This document shows, in pieces, positions 55,995-64,000 of a stretch of 64,000 bases of DNA. How positions within the stretch are numbered: position 1 is the stretch's first letter; each line of letters begins with the position of its first letter. A program made the translations under genes and the position numbers. Origin of the DNA: an uncultured Ruminococcus sp. (GTDB lineage Bacteria > Bacillota > Clostridia > Lachnospirales > Lachnospiraceae); NCBI GenBank assembly GCA_900066355.1, contig FMEL01000009.1:84433-148432 (forward strand), written 5' to 3'. Under the pieces are notes generated by a model, which saw nothing but the letters and a program-made list of their open reading frames with translations, did not search any database and was not told where the DNA came from.

Positions 55995-56534
55995 TTATTT
56001 CTCCTTTATCAGCGCCTCCGCCAATATTATAAATTCCTCTGCAACATCTTCCCAGTTTCGCTCTGTCATATCCGGGACAGATGCCAGTGACTTTACGGGT
56101 CTGTCTTTTTCTCCGATCATCAGTACTCTGAGTTCATGATCCAGTATCTCATCATCAATCTGCCTCCATCTGGAATTTTCTTCTTCACTCAGATCACCCA
56201 GACCAAATTTCTCCAAAATACAGTCCATTATTTTGCTTTCAATTTTATAATACTCTGGCAGATGTACTTTTACCGGTCTGATAATATCCGCAATATATGC
56301 CTCACTCGCATCATGCAGAAGACATGCAAGCTGTACCCTCTTCGACCATCCTCTTGCCCTTGCTTCTTTCATACAGTTTATCGAATGCTGTCCTACGGAA
56401 TAAAAATATTTTAAATGTCCTCCTCCACGACATAACAGACTCAGTGCATGCGCAAGATCTTCCAGTGATACATCTTCACTGTTCATGTACATAGGATCAA
56501 ACTTTTTCCCGGAAAATGTGTTCATCACACTCAT
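55995..56534 (-). CDS. HD-domain phosphohydrolase (YfbR-like)
   Basis: 179 residues: FSGKKFDPMYMNSEDVSLEDLAHALS, HSINCMKEA, the HD pair in ACLLHDASEAYIADIIRPVK, and EILDHELRVL with the last metal ligand. The layout matches 5'-deoxynucleotidase YfbR-type or phage-like HD hydrolases. Substrate uncertain, probably a nucleotide. GGAAAG lies 3-4 bases before the ATG. Confidence 0.85.
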   Translation of the reverse strand: MSVMNTFSGKKFDPMYMNSEDVSLEDLAHALSLLCRGGGHLKYFYSVGQHSINCMKEARARGWSKRVQLACLLHDASEAYIADIIRPVKVHLPEYYKIESKIMDCILEKFGLGDLSEEENSRWRQIDDEILDHELRVLMIGEKDRPVKSLASVPDMTERNWEDVAEEFIILAEALIKEK

Positions 56535-56563
56535 ATCTTTCCAACTCCATTCTCATCTCTTCC

Positions 56564-56607
56564 AAAAAGAGAACCTTCCCTGTCCGGTGGCAGAGAAGAT
56601 TCTCTTT
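56564..56607 (-). terminator. terminator of pepV
   Basis: Minus-strand arms AAAGAGAA-CTTC and GAAG-TTCTCTTT followed by TT. Confidence 0.8.
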
Positions 56608-56663
56608 ATTTGTTTATGCATTATCATAATTTCTGTTATAAATCAACAGATTTCAGAAAACAA

Positions 56664-58022
56664 TCAGATTGCAAGAAGATTTTTGATTGCTTCCATATAT
56701 ATGAGTACAGCTTCTTCCATTCCTGATTCAAGAATAAACTCATCTGCACCATGGATGCGGTAATCGATTCCCGGCATTTCCGGTCCGAATGCGATGATGT
56801 TCTTAAGTGATTTCGCATAAGTTCCACCACCGATAACCATTGGTTTGTTGTCAGTATCACCTGTTACATCGACATACGCTTTGTACAGAGCATTTACAAG
56901 AGGAGATTCTCTCGGGAAAAACAGTGAATCACCGATTCCCAGAATCTCAATATGTCCATTCTCATCTTCCAGTCTGTCTTCGCACATCTTACGTACTTCT
57001 TCAGATTTTAAGGTTACCGGCACACGGATGTCGATTGTAGCAGAGATCACACCGTCTTCTGTCTTGACAATACCATTGCACAAAGTCAGTTCGCCATATT
57101 CATCCTCAAATTTAAGTCCCAGACCTGAACCATCGCAGGCTGTACCGATATGTTCATTATAGAAGTTCACAAAATCATCTTCAAATCCGACTTCTGCAAG
57201 GCATGCAAATGTCACTCCTGCTGCATTGACACCAAGAGTTGGTGTGCTGGCATGTGCCGGAACGCCTTTTGTATAAATGCTGATCTCGCCATTTGCTTCT
57301 GTTACTTTGTATTCCTGAAGCTTTGTCTCAGCAAACGCTGACTCGAGCTTTTCTTTCAGTCCTGATTCTGCCGGAACTACGGTATTACAGGTGTCACACA
57401 CAGCGTTGAAAACAAAACCACCGTTCATGGAAATAATCTTTGTGTTTTTGGAATATGCCATCATTCTCATCTGGCCCTTTTCACCATGGATACATGGGAA
57501 GTTTGCATCCGGTGTAAAACCACAGGATAATTCCTCTTCTACTTCATTGTAATGTTCCATACATTTTGATCCGGTTTCCTCGTTACATCCCATGATCAGG
57601 CGGACTCTTTTATTTAATTTCACACCGGAATCACGTACGAGTTTCATTGCATAAAGTGCCTCGAGAATCGGTCCTTTATCATCTGTTGTTCCACGTCCGT
57701 AAATATGATCTCCATCACGTGTAAGAGTAAATGGATCATATGTCCAGTCACCGCCTACCGGTACAATATCAAGATGTCCGGCGATACCAACGATTTCCTC
57801 TCCCTCGCCCATCTCTGCATAACCGCAGTAGTTATCAAGATTTACTGTTTTGAAACCAAGCTCATCTGCAATTTTTAATGCTTCCTCAAGAACCTTTGCA
57901 GGTCCTTCGCCAAACGGCATTCCCTCTGCCGGTGTACCAAGCTGCGAATCAATCGCAACCAGTCTGCCCATATTTTTAATAATGTCGTCTGATAATCCGT
58001 GAATTTCTTCTTTTATACTCAT
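56664..58022 (-). CDS. pepV: Sapep/PepV family dipeptidase
   Basis: About 452 residues of the M20 metallopeptidase family: IAGHLDIVPVGGDW (metal His/Asp), YGRGTTDDKGPILEALYAM, MGCNEETGSKCMEHY (catalytic Glu) and a lid domain with GVPAHASTPTLGVNAAG. It cleaves dipeptides. The ATG at 58022 has GGAGG 8 bases upstream; an ATG two codons earlier is too close to it. Confidence 0.94.
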   Translation of the reverse strand: MSIKEEIHGLSDDIIKNMGRLVAIDSQLGTPAEGMPFGEGPAKVLEEALKIADELGFKTVNLDNYCGYAEMGEGEEIVGIAGHLDIVPVGGDWTYDPFTLTRDGDHIYGRGTTDDKGPILEALYAMKLVRDSGVKLNKRVRLIMGCNEETGSKCMEHYNEVEEELSCGFTPDANFPCIHGEKGQMRMMAYSKNTKIISMNGGFVFNAVCDTCNTVVPAESGLKEKLESAFAETKLQEYKVTEANGEISIYTKGVPAHASTPTLGVNAAGVTFACLAEVGFEDDFVNFYNEHIGTACDGSGLGLKFEDEYGELTLCNGIVKTEDGVISATIDIRVPVTLKSEEVRKMCEDRLEDENGHIEILGIGDSLFFPRESPLVNALYKAYVDVTGDTDNKPMVIGGGTYAKSLKNIIAFGPEMPGIDYRIHGADEFILESGMEEAVLIYMEAIKNLLAI

Positions 58023-58100
58023 TACCATTTCCTCCAGATACTATTCTCCTGCCAAAAACCATATATTCTGCAGTCTTTCTTAAATATACACTTTTTTTCT

Positions 58101-58583
58101 CTACATCACAAGTGTTTCCAGCTTTTCAAATACCATATCGGTATACATCTGCTTAATTTCATGACGCTCCAGTCCTGTAACCTCTGCATGCACTTCAAAA
58201 GTATTTACTTTATCTTTTATGCGAATGCAAAAATATACAACTCCCTGCACACTGTCCGAATTATTTGGATCAATATTACCGGTCGTTCCCGTTATTCCGA
58301 CGGCAATATCCGTATGCAGCTTTTCCTGTACTGTTTTTGCCATTGCCTCTGCACATTCTTTGGAATATACCCCGTACTTTTGTATAATTTCTTCCTCAAC
58401 ACCAATAAAGATTTTGGTCTCATTCAGATATGTGACATAGCCTCCCGGAAAAATTGCGGATGCACCTTCTGTATCTGTGATTGTGGATGCAATCATACCA
58501 GATGTGCAACTTTCCATCGTAGAAATTGTTGTATGTGTATCAATCAGTTTTTTAATGATACTGTTTTTTTCTTTCTGTTCCAC
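58101..58583 (-). CDS. pncC: CinA C-terminal-like nicotinamide-nucleotide amidase
   Basis: About 160 residues, the CinA_C domain alone: TISTMESCTSGMIASTITDTEGASAIFPGGYVTYLNETK, then EAMAKTVQEKLHTDIAVGITGTTG. It hydrolyses NMN to nicotinate mononucleotide in recycling. The start is uncertain: GGAG lies 9 bases before a GTG at 58583, but directly abuts the ATG at 58592. Confidence 0.9.
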   Translation of the reverse strand: MEQKEKNSIIKKLIDTHTTISTMESCTSGMIASTITDTEGASAIFPGGYVTYLNETKIFIGVEEEIIQKYGVYSKECAEAMAKTVQEKLHTDIAVGITGTTGNIDPNNSDSVQGVVYFCIRIKDKVNTFEVHAEVTGLERHEIKQMYTDMVFEKLETLVM

Positions 58584-58632
58584 ACTCTTCATCTCCAAAT
58601 CGAATTGCTGCCTTTATCCTAACAGATATTGC

Positions 58633-59517
58633 TCACCCAATCAATTCTTTTTCCACGTTTTCAAAACCGATGCGCTCTATTGTTTCTGCAAAACGTTCCC
58701 CTTTATTTCCATGATCCCTGAAAAAAAGAATCGCTTTTTCAACGACATCAAGTGCTTCTTCTCTGGAAGTAAAAATTTTGCTGAGTGCTCTGCCTTTTGA
58801 TACTTTTTTCCCCCAGCGTCCGCCGACATAAATCTTATAACCATATGTACCATCTTCGATTGTGTGGAACGGACATTTTCCAACACAGCGTCCGCAGTGT
58901 CGGCACTGTGTCTCATCAATTGTGATTTTTCCATCCACTACTTTTGCAACCTTGTTTGGACAGGCTGCTTCGATCGCACATTTTTTGCATCCTTTGCAAA
59001 TATCAGTATCTACTTTCGGAATGCGCTGGCCGATGATTCCCACATCATTTAAGTTCGGTTTTACACAGTTGTTCGGACATCCGCCAACTGCAATCTTAAA
59101 TTTGTGTGGCAGTACAATGTCTCTGTATCCTTCATAAAAGCGTTTATAGATTTCCTCTGAGATTGCATAGGAATCCAGAAGACCATACTGGCAGGTTGTT
59201 CCCTTACAGGATACGACTGGACGGACTTTTGCTCCTGTTCCTCCTGTCACCAGATTTTCTTTGGCAATAAACGCTCGAAATTCGTCAATCTTTTCATATG
59301 GGATTCCCGGAATTTCCACAGAAAGTCTTGTTGTATACAGAAGTTCACCGCTGCCAAACTTTTCTGCAGCTTCTGCCATACAACGATGCTGCGCTGCCGT
59401 TACTTTTCCGTTTATCGTCAGGACCCGTGCGGAAAAAAGATCTGTTCCGCGGTTATTCAGAAATCCCATTCCTTTTACTCGTTTTTCGTCCTCTTTACTT
59501 ACTGTTAATGCTGACAT
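58633..59517 (-). CDS. sulfite/nitrite reductase-like Fe-S protein
   Basis: 294 residues: an N-terminal ferredoxin-like half domain (about 15-80), a siroheme/4Fe-4S region with SCKGTTCQYGL and VGGCPNNCVKPNLNDVGI (four cysteines), then a two-cluster ferredoxin insert (CKGCKKCAIEAACP and CRHCGRCVGKCPF). The layout resembles AsrC and other small anaerobic siroheme reductases. Electron partners AsrA/AsrB are absent here. A LysR-type gene lies divergently, and probably regulates it. Confidence 0.85.
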   Translation of the reverse strand: MSALTVSKEDEKRVKGMGFLNNRGTDLFSARVLTINGKVTAAQHRCMAEAAEKFGSGELLYTTRLSVEIPGIPYEKIDEFRAFIAKENLVTGGTGAKVRPVVSCKGTTCQYGLLDSYAISEEIYKRFYEGYRDIVLPHKFKIAVGGCPNNCVKPNLNDVGIIGQRIPKVDTDICKGCKKCAIEAACPNKVAKVVDGKITIDETQCRHCGRCVGKCPFHTIEDGTYGYKIYVGGRWGKKVSKGRALSKIFTSREEALDVVEKAILFFRDHGNKGERFAETIERIGFENVEKELIG

Positions 59518-59593
59518 GTATTTCCCTCATCTCATTTCATATTTTGATTTGCATTTCATAATATACCACTTGAGTATGTATTTGAAAAATGAT

Positions 59594-59626
59594 ATTATTT
59601 TATAGAAATAATAGGTATTTTCTATA
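59594..59626. promoter_or_regulatory. candidate LysR operator
   Basis: Two overlapping inverted repeats: ATTATTT/AAATAAT (5-base spacer) and TATAGAAA/TTTCTATA (10-base spacer), both just upstream of the LysR-type gene in the divergent region. Confidence 0.45.
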
Positions 59627-59641
59627 CAAGGAGCATATCAT

Positions 59642-60553
59642 ATGACGATACGACATCTGACTATTTTTGTTGCGGTAGCTGACCAGGGTTCCATGAGTGC
59701 TGCTGCTTCTTCTCTGTATTTATCGCAGCCCACCGTAAGTCAGGCAATCCGTGAGCTGGAAAAACATTACAATGGACTTCTCTTTGAACGTCTCGGTAAA
59801 AAGCTTTACCTCACAGAACGTGGCAGACTTCTGCTTCCTCAGGCCCGCAGTCTGATTCAGCAGTTCCGGCAGATTGAGGAGCTGATGCTGAATCAGGGAC
59901 AATCTCAGATTCTGAAACTTGGTTCTACGATTACAGTCGGAACCTGCCTCACGCCTTTCCTGATTCCGAAACTTCAAAAGGACCTTCCGGATGTCCACGT
60001 CCATTCTTATGTGAGTAATACCAAGGACATTGAGCAGAAACTTCTGCGCGCTGAACTTGACGTTGGAATTGTAGAGGGTGAAATTCTTTCTCCTGACCTT
60101 ACCGTTCTCCCGATTATTGATGACTGTCTGGTACTTGCCGTCGGCAAATATCATCCTTTATATCATAGAAACTGCATTCAGATTCGGGATCTTGCAGGAG
60201 AAGGCTTTGCAATGCGAGAGCAGGGAAGCGGAACCCGGCAGCTTTTTGAGGACTATATTGCCAAACATCAGATTTATGTTCGTACGGTCTGGGAAGCAAA
60301 CAGCCCCCGAACACTTTTAAATGCTGTGCTCTATGACCAGGTACTTTCTGTTATGTCGCTTCGCCTTATGACACATGAGATCCGCCACAATACAATTCGT
60401 GTTTTCTATAACAAAAATGGCGAATGGAACCGTAAATTCAAACTTGTCTATCACAAAAACAAATTTCTTACTCCTGCGATCCATGACCTGGAAAAACTGC
60501 TCCACACATACAAAAATATCAAACTCCCGCCAAATATGGGAATACTGGAATAA
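59642..60553 (+). CDS. LysR-family transcriptional regulator
   Basis: 303 residues: winged helix at 1-60 (MTIRHLTIFVAVADQGSMS, then SLYLSQPTVSQAIRELEK), linker helix and a two-lobed effector domain from about 90. The effector ligand is unknown; CysL/CysB-type regulators sense sulfur metabolites. It is divergent from the sulfite-reductase-like gene, the usual position of such regulators. AAGGAG lies 7 bases before the ATG. Confidence 0.94.
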   Translation: MTIRHLTIFVAVADQGSMSAAASSLYLSQPTVSQAIRELEKHYNGLLFERLGKKLYLTERGRLLLPQARSLIQQFRQIEELMLNQGQSQILKLGSTITVGTCLTPFLIPKLQKDLPDVHVHSYVSNTKDIEQKLLRAELDVGIVEGEILSPDLTVLPIIDDCLVLAVGKYHPLYHRNCIQIRDLAGEGFAMREQGSGTRQLFEDYIAKHQIYVRTVWEANSPRTLLNAVLYDQVLSVMSLRLMTHEIRHNTIRVFYNKNGEWNRKFKLVYHKNKFLTPAIHDLEKLLHTYKNIKLPPNMGILE

Positions 60554-60588
60554 AATGAATCTTACTCATATGATAAAGGAATTTTTTT

Positions 60589-61617
60589 ATGGAAAAATAT
60601 ATTACTTTCGCCGTTGAAGAACATATGACCGGACAGACTGTCGAAAAAGTTCTACGCACCGCTCTCGGTCTCACCAAAAAGCAGATCAGCCGTGCCAAAT
60701 TTCAAGCTGACGGGATACGTAAAAACGGTGTGCAATGCCGTACAACCGATATCGTACAGACCAGTGATCAGATCACGATCTGTATCGAGGCTGCCAAAAA
60801 CGATTTGAATCATCTGGTGTCATTTTGTGAAGATGCACATCCTCTCGAAATCTTATATGAAGATGAAGATATTCTCGCAGTAAACAAGCCAGCCGGAATA
60901 CTTACTCACCCTTCCGGTGCACATTACGCAGACACACTTTCCAATCAGGTATCTGGATATTTTCATAAGAAAAAAGTCTCCTGCCGCGTCCGCCCGATAG
61001 GACGGCTCGACAAAGAGACTTCCGGTATTGTTTTATTTGCAAAAAATCAGGTGTCTGCACAGCGGCTTCAGGCCCAACGTGAGTCCGGCATTCTTCATAA
61101 ACAATACATTGCCATAGTAATGGGAAGTTTTTCTGATGATACAAGTGCTTCATCGAATACTGCGTGGCACACGGTTTGTTTTCCGATCAAAAAAACAGCA
61201 GATCATCCATTGCGGATGGAAGCAATCACTGATTTCGGCAGTTCTTTTGTTCCTGAATCTGCTGACTTTGTGACACCTCTGGTTGGTATGACAACATTGC
61301 TTTCTGCAGTCACACATTACCATGTTCTTTACAGTTCACCAGACTGGTCGATCGTAACTTTAAAGCTGGATACCGGACGCACGCATCAGATCCGTGTCCA
61401 CATGAAGGCTCTCGGGCATCCGCTTCTTGGAGATACTTTGTATCAGAAAACTTTTCCGGCAGATTCTTTATCCGAACAGCCTGTATTTCATCGCACAGCC
61501 CTGCATGCATGGAAGATCCAATTCCGGCATCCGTTTAACAATGCATGGATTTCACTGGAAGCTCCCCTCCCTGATGATTTCTGTAACTGTTTTCAAAACA
61601 TCAATTTTAGTTTATAA
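60589..61617 (+). CDS. RluA-family pseudouridine synthase
   Basis: 342 residues: an N-terminal S4-like segment (LTKKQISRAKFQADGIRKNGVQ), the catalytic motif RPIGRLDKETSGIVLFAKN (Asp nucleophile), and DTGRTHQIRVHMKALGHPLLGD. About 45 residues (SFSDDTSASSNTAWHTV onward) form an insertion between these motifs, longer than in most RluD-type enzymes. The target (23S rRNA or tRNA) cannot be decided. Confidence 0.95.
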   Translation: MEKYITFAVEEHMTGQTVEKVLRTALGLTKKQISRAKFQADGIRKNGVQCRTTDIVQTSDQITICIEAAKNDLNHLVSFCEDAHPLEILYEDEDILAVNKPAGILTHPSGAHYADTLSNQVSGYFHKKKVSCRVRPIGRLDKETSGIVLFAKNQVSAQRLQAQRESGILHKQYIAIVMGSFSDDTSASSNTAWHTVCFPIKKTADHPLRMEAITDFGSSFVPESADFVTPLVGMTTLLSAVTHYHVLYSSPDWSIVTLKLDTGRTHQIRVHMKALGHPLLGDTLYQKTFPADSLSEQPVFHRTALHAWKIQFRHPFNNAWISLEAPLPDDFCNCFQNINFSL

Positions 61618-61649
61618 TTACTTTTATACACAGAATATTGGAGGTTTTT

Positions 61650-62990
61650 ATGTCTGCTCAAATCCGCGATATGACAAAGGGTTCTCCGGCGAAGCTTATT
61701 CTGCTTTTTGCAGTACCGTTGATGCTGGGGAATATTTTTCAGCAATTATATACGATGGTTGACACGATTGTTGTCGGACAGGTTGCCGGAGTACAGGCTC
61801 TTGCCGCACTCGGTGCTGTCGAATGGATCATGTGGATGGTTCTTGGTGTTTCCACAGGTGTCACACAGGGATTTTCTATTTTGATCTCTCAGCATTATGG
61901 TGCACGTAAATGGAATGATCTCAAGAAAGCAGTCGCTCACAGTTATCTGCTTACTGCCATTACTGCAGTTTCTCTTCTGATTGTCAGCCAGCTTGCAGCC
62001 AGATGGATCCTGATGCTTTTAAATACACCGGATAATATCATCGGAATGTCTCTGATCTATCTGCGGATTGTTTTCTGCGGAATTCCGATAGTTGCGGCTT
62101 ATAACATTTTTGCGTCTGTACTGAGAGCTCTCGGAAACAGCCGCACACCGCTGATTGCCATGATCATTGCAGCTCTGATCAATGTTATTCTGGATCTTAC
62201 TTTTGTTGCCGTGCTTCACTGGGGTGTTGCCGGAGCTGCGCTTGCAACCGTTACCGCTCAGGCTTTTTCCGCACTGTATTGTTTTATGGTTGTTCGCAAA
62301 ATCGATATTGTACATACTTCTAAAGAAGATTTTGAAACAGTACCCGGCCTTAACAGAAAGCTTCTCGGACTTGGTGCACCAATCCTTTTTCAGGATGTCA
62401 TCATTTCCGTCGGAGGTCTTGCCGTACAGTTTGTCATCAATGGTTACGGTTTTCTCTTCGTTGCCGGTTTTACTGCCACCAATAAGCTTTACGGAGTACT
62501 TGAGATGGCTGCGATTTCCTACGGTTATGCCGTTGTCTCCTACGTAGGTCAGAACCTTGGCGCAGGAAAGATTGACCGAATCAAAAAAGGTATACATACA
62601 AGTGCTTTTCTTGCCTTTCTCACTTCAGCATTTATCAGCATCATGATGTTTCTTTTTGGAAAATTTTTACTTTCTATGTTTATTTCCGGTGATCCCACGC
62701 AGGCGGAACAGGTTCTTGGAATTGCATGGCATTATCTGTCTATCATGGCATCCTGCCTTTGCATTCTGTATTTTCTCTACGTCTATCGTTCTGCACTTCA
62801 GGGACTTGGAAATACGATGCTCCCCATGCTGAGCGGTGTTGTGGAATTTTTTGTACGTGTCGGTGTTGTTCTCCTACTTCCGAAGTTTATCGGGCAGAAT
62901 GGCATTTTTTATGCAGAGATTGCTGCATGGACAGGAGCTACAGTACTTCTTGTTGTCAGTTATTACATCAGTATTCGAAAATTCATGTAA
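61650..62990 (+). CDS. MATE-family multidrug exporter
   Basis: 446 residues with 12 predicted membrane helices: MTKGSPAKLILLFAVPLMLG, NIFQQLYTMVDTIVVGQ and GVAGAALATVTAQAFSALYC. It uses Na+ or H+ gradients to export cationic compounds. The start at 61650 has GGAGG 5 bases upstream. It follows the RluA gene by 32 bases. Confidence 0.94.
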   Translation: MSAQIRDMTKGSPAKLILLFAVPLMLGNIFQQLYTMVDTIVVGQVAGVQALAALGAVEWIMWMVLGVSTGVTQGFSILISQHYGARKWNDLKKAVAHSYLLTAITAVSLLIVSQLAARWILMLLNTPDNIIGMSLIYLRIVFCGIPIVAAYNIFASVLRALGNSRTPLIAMIIAALINVILDLTFVAVLHWGVAGAALATVTAQAFSALYCFMVVRKIDIVHTSKEDFETVPGLNRKLLGLGAPILFQDVIISVGGLAVQFVINGYGFLFVAGFTATNKLYGVLEMAAISYGYAVVSYVGQNLGAGKIDRIKKGIHTSAFLAFLTSAFISIMMFLFGKFLLSMFISGDPTQAEQVLGIAWHYLSIMASCLCILYFLYVYRSALQGLGNTMLPMLSGVVEFFVRVGVVLLLPKFIGQNGIFYAEIAAWTGATVLLVVSYYISIRKFM

Positions 62991-62998
62991 TTCGGTCA

Positions 62999-63640
62999 TC
63001 AGTCGCATAACTGCAAAATTTTTAATAAGTCATTATTCGGGAGATCCGGATTGCTTTGATAGACATCAATGTAATCCGGATCTTCTGTTCTGTCCTGAAA
63101 TGCCGGAAACAAAAATCCACACTCCGGCTCTCCCGGCTCATAATCGCCACTCACCGGACAAATTGCACAGATAAGATATTCATACATTTCTTCTGATTCC
63201 CAGAGATTTTCCTTATCTGATGCCTTCAGAGGAATATCATACGTATTATGAAAAAGATATATCGCATACTCATGATCTGTATGATATTTTTCAGCCACAT
63301 ATTCATAAAATGCTTCCAGAAGCGCATCATTTTTCAGTGCACTGGATTTCATGCCCAGAAGGAGCTGGCGGATTCCTCCCGGTCGACATGCGTTCTCAGG
63401 AAGAATGTATCGTTTCAGATTTTTGTTTGTAAGCGAAAATGGAATTATTTTGGCTATTGCAAGATTTTTTTCCTTCTCTTTTGGTTTGAGTTTCAGAAAA
63501 TTTGTATTAAACGTTCCGTCAATAAAACCGTCTGAATCCATATAACTTCCCGCAATACGCGTCATTGAAGTCCGGGACAATGTCATTCTCCGTGTCAGCT
63601 CCAGTATTTCTTCTCTGTTTATCGGTATAATCAATGGCAT
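62999..63640 (-). CDS. DUF4317-like protein, short form
   Basis: 213 residues. The N-terminal part matches the DUF4317 layout: a short motif SRTSMTRIAGSYMDSDGFIDG, an IAKIIPFSLTNKNLKRYILP segment, and LWESEEMYEYLICAICPV with an Asp/Gly-rich end FGFLFPAF-like (CGFLFPAFQDR). DUF4317 proteins I know are longer (about 370 residues or more), so the second half is missing. Whether this is a natural short form or a truncated gene is not clear. GGAAGG precedes the ATG. Confidence 0.75.
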   Translation of the reverse strand: MPLIIPINREEILELTRRMTLSRTSMTRIAGSYMDSDGFIDGTFNTNFLKLKPKEKEKNLAIAKIIPFSLTNKNLKRYILPENACRPGGIRQLLLGMKSSALKNDALLEAFYEYVAEKYHTDHEYAIYLFHNTYDIPLKASDKENLWESEEMYEYLICAICPVSGDYEPGEPECGFLFPAFQDRTEDPDYIDVYQSNPDLPNNDLLKILQLCD

Positions 63641-63678
63641 GATAAATTTCCTTCCTGATGTTTTTCTTATTTTAACGC

Positions 63679-63707
63679 AAAAAAAAACGAAGCGGTCAAG
63701 TACCGCT
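63679..63707 (-). terminator. terminator at the end of the rRNA operon
   Basis: Minus-strand arms AGCGGT/ACCGCT (with outer GAAGC pairing) followed by nine T. It lies about 210 bases after the 23S 3' end. Confidence 0.82.
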
Positions 63708-63918
63708 CCGGCTTCATTATCGTATCTTCAAAACCACATACATGTTGACTAAGCAATCGATTATCTTAACCATGCTTTCGCTCGAAATCGGTCACCTCAT
63801 GACTTCGTCATTCGGTGTCATTTGTTCTCAAATGTCCAGTCCATTCTGTAAACATCACTCTGTGAGTAAACTCACTCCGTTCTGTTTCCATCCTGTCCTG
63901 ACCGCTTTCTCACTAGTT
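63708..63918 (-). other. rRNA operon 3' spacer
   Basis: About 210 bases from the 23S end to the terminator. The minus strand contains a short palindrome GAGTGAGTTTACTCAC. No 5S rRNA core is recognisable. The final part resembles spacers that normally lead to 5S in this group. Confidence 0.55.
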
Positions 63919-64000
63919 GGTCAAGCCCTCACCCTATTAGTAGCAGTCAGCTCCATGTGTTACCACACTTCCACCTCTGCCCTATCAACCTCGTCGTCTT
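63919..64000 (-). rRNA. 23S rRNA, 3' end (partial)
   Basis: The minus strand from the right edge reads AAGACGACGAGGTTGATAGG, then GTAACACATGGAGCTGAC, CTACTAATAGG and GGGCTTGACC, the conserved 3' end of 23S. The rest lies outside the window. Confidence 0.93.

Overview
The window is chromosomal DNA of a low-to-mid GC Firmicute, almost certainly an anaerobic gut Lachnospiraceae (Blautia/Ruminococcus/Dorea-like; genus not resolvable here). Pointers are PolC-type DNA polymerase III, CodY, class III fructose-bisphosphatase, a CIRCE-controlled groESL, an archaeal-type IMP cyclohydrolase beside a stand-alone AICAR formyltransferase, DUF378/DUF4317/DUF5067 proteins, and an oxygen-free style set of Fe-S and radical-SAM enzymes. 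Nearly all of it is core genome; I see no prophage, insertion sequence, CRISPR array or defence island.

Layout. 1-3.5 kb (minus): a c-di-GMP-I riboswitch with terminator, then a solute-binding lipoprotein, a hybrid histidine kinase and a response regulator cut by the window edge. 3.7-8.2 kb (plus): mutS2 and a two-component pair. 8.2-12.5 kb (minus): trxB-trxA, a B12-type radical SAM protein, a 34-residue membrane protein, an AIR-synthase-like protein and trmL. 12.7-16.2 kb: Fe-alcohol dehydrogenase, two cell-wall proteins facing away from each other, and tRNA-Gly, followed by a 211-bp long inverted repeat. 16.5-20.7 kb (minus): a purine block (guaB, then a ZTP riboswitch driving purO and AICAR formyltransferase). 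20.7-23.1 kb: groES-groEL with CIRCE and two copies of a structured repeat. 23.2-28.8 kb (minus): comM-dprA-topA-codY, with a CodY box upstream of codY.

29-40.4 kb (mostly minus): xpaC-telA-ispG-polC-fbp and a YARHG protein. 40.5-47 kb: ilvE, thyA-folA, a vanZ-like gene that looks leaderless, malQ plus a membrane protein, and a lipase-like hydrolase. 47-51 kb: a DUF5067 protein, DUF378, deoD, four tRNAs in two clusters (Gly-GCC and Gly-UCC; Ser-CGA and Trp-CCA) and cysE. 51-54.1 kb (minus): thiS-thiG-thiH-thiE behind a terminator-bearing leader with no recognisable TPP aptamer. 54-63.6 kb: cation antiporter, YjbR-MGMT fusion, HD protein, pepV, cinA-C, a sulfite-reductase-like Fe-S protein with a divergent LysR regulator, an RluA-type synthase, a MATE exporter and a short DUF4317 protein. 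The right edge is the 3' end of a 23S rRNA on the minus strand, apparently ending in a terminator with no 5S gene.

The most notable signals are RNA-level: two known riboswitch classes whose ligands fit the genes behind them, one unassigned thi leader, and a repeat in the groE region whose two copies differ by compensatory base changes.
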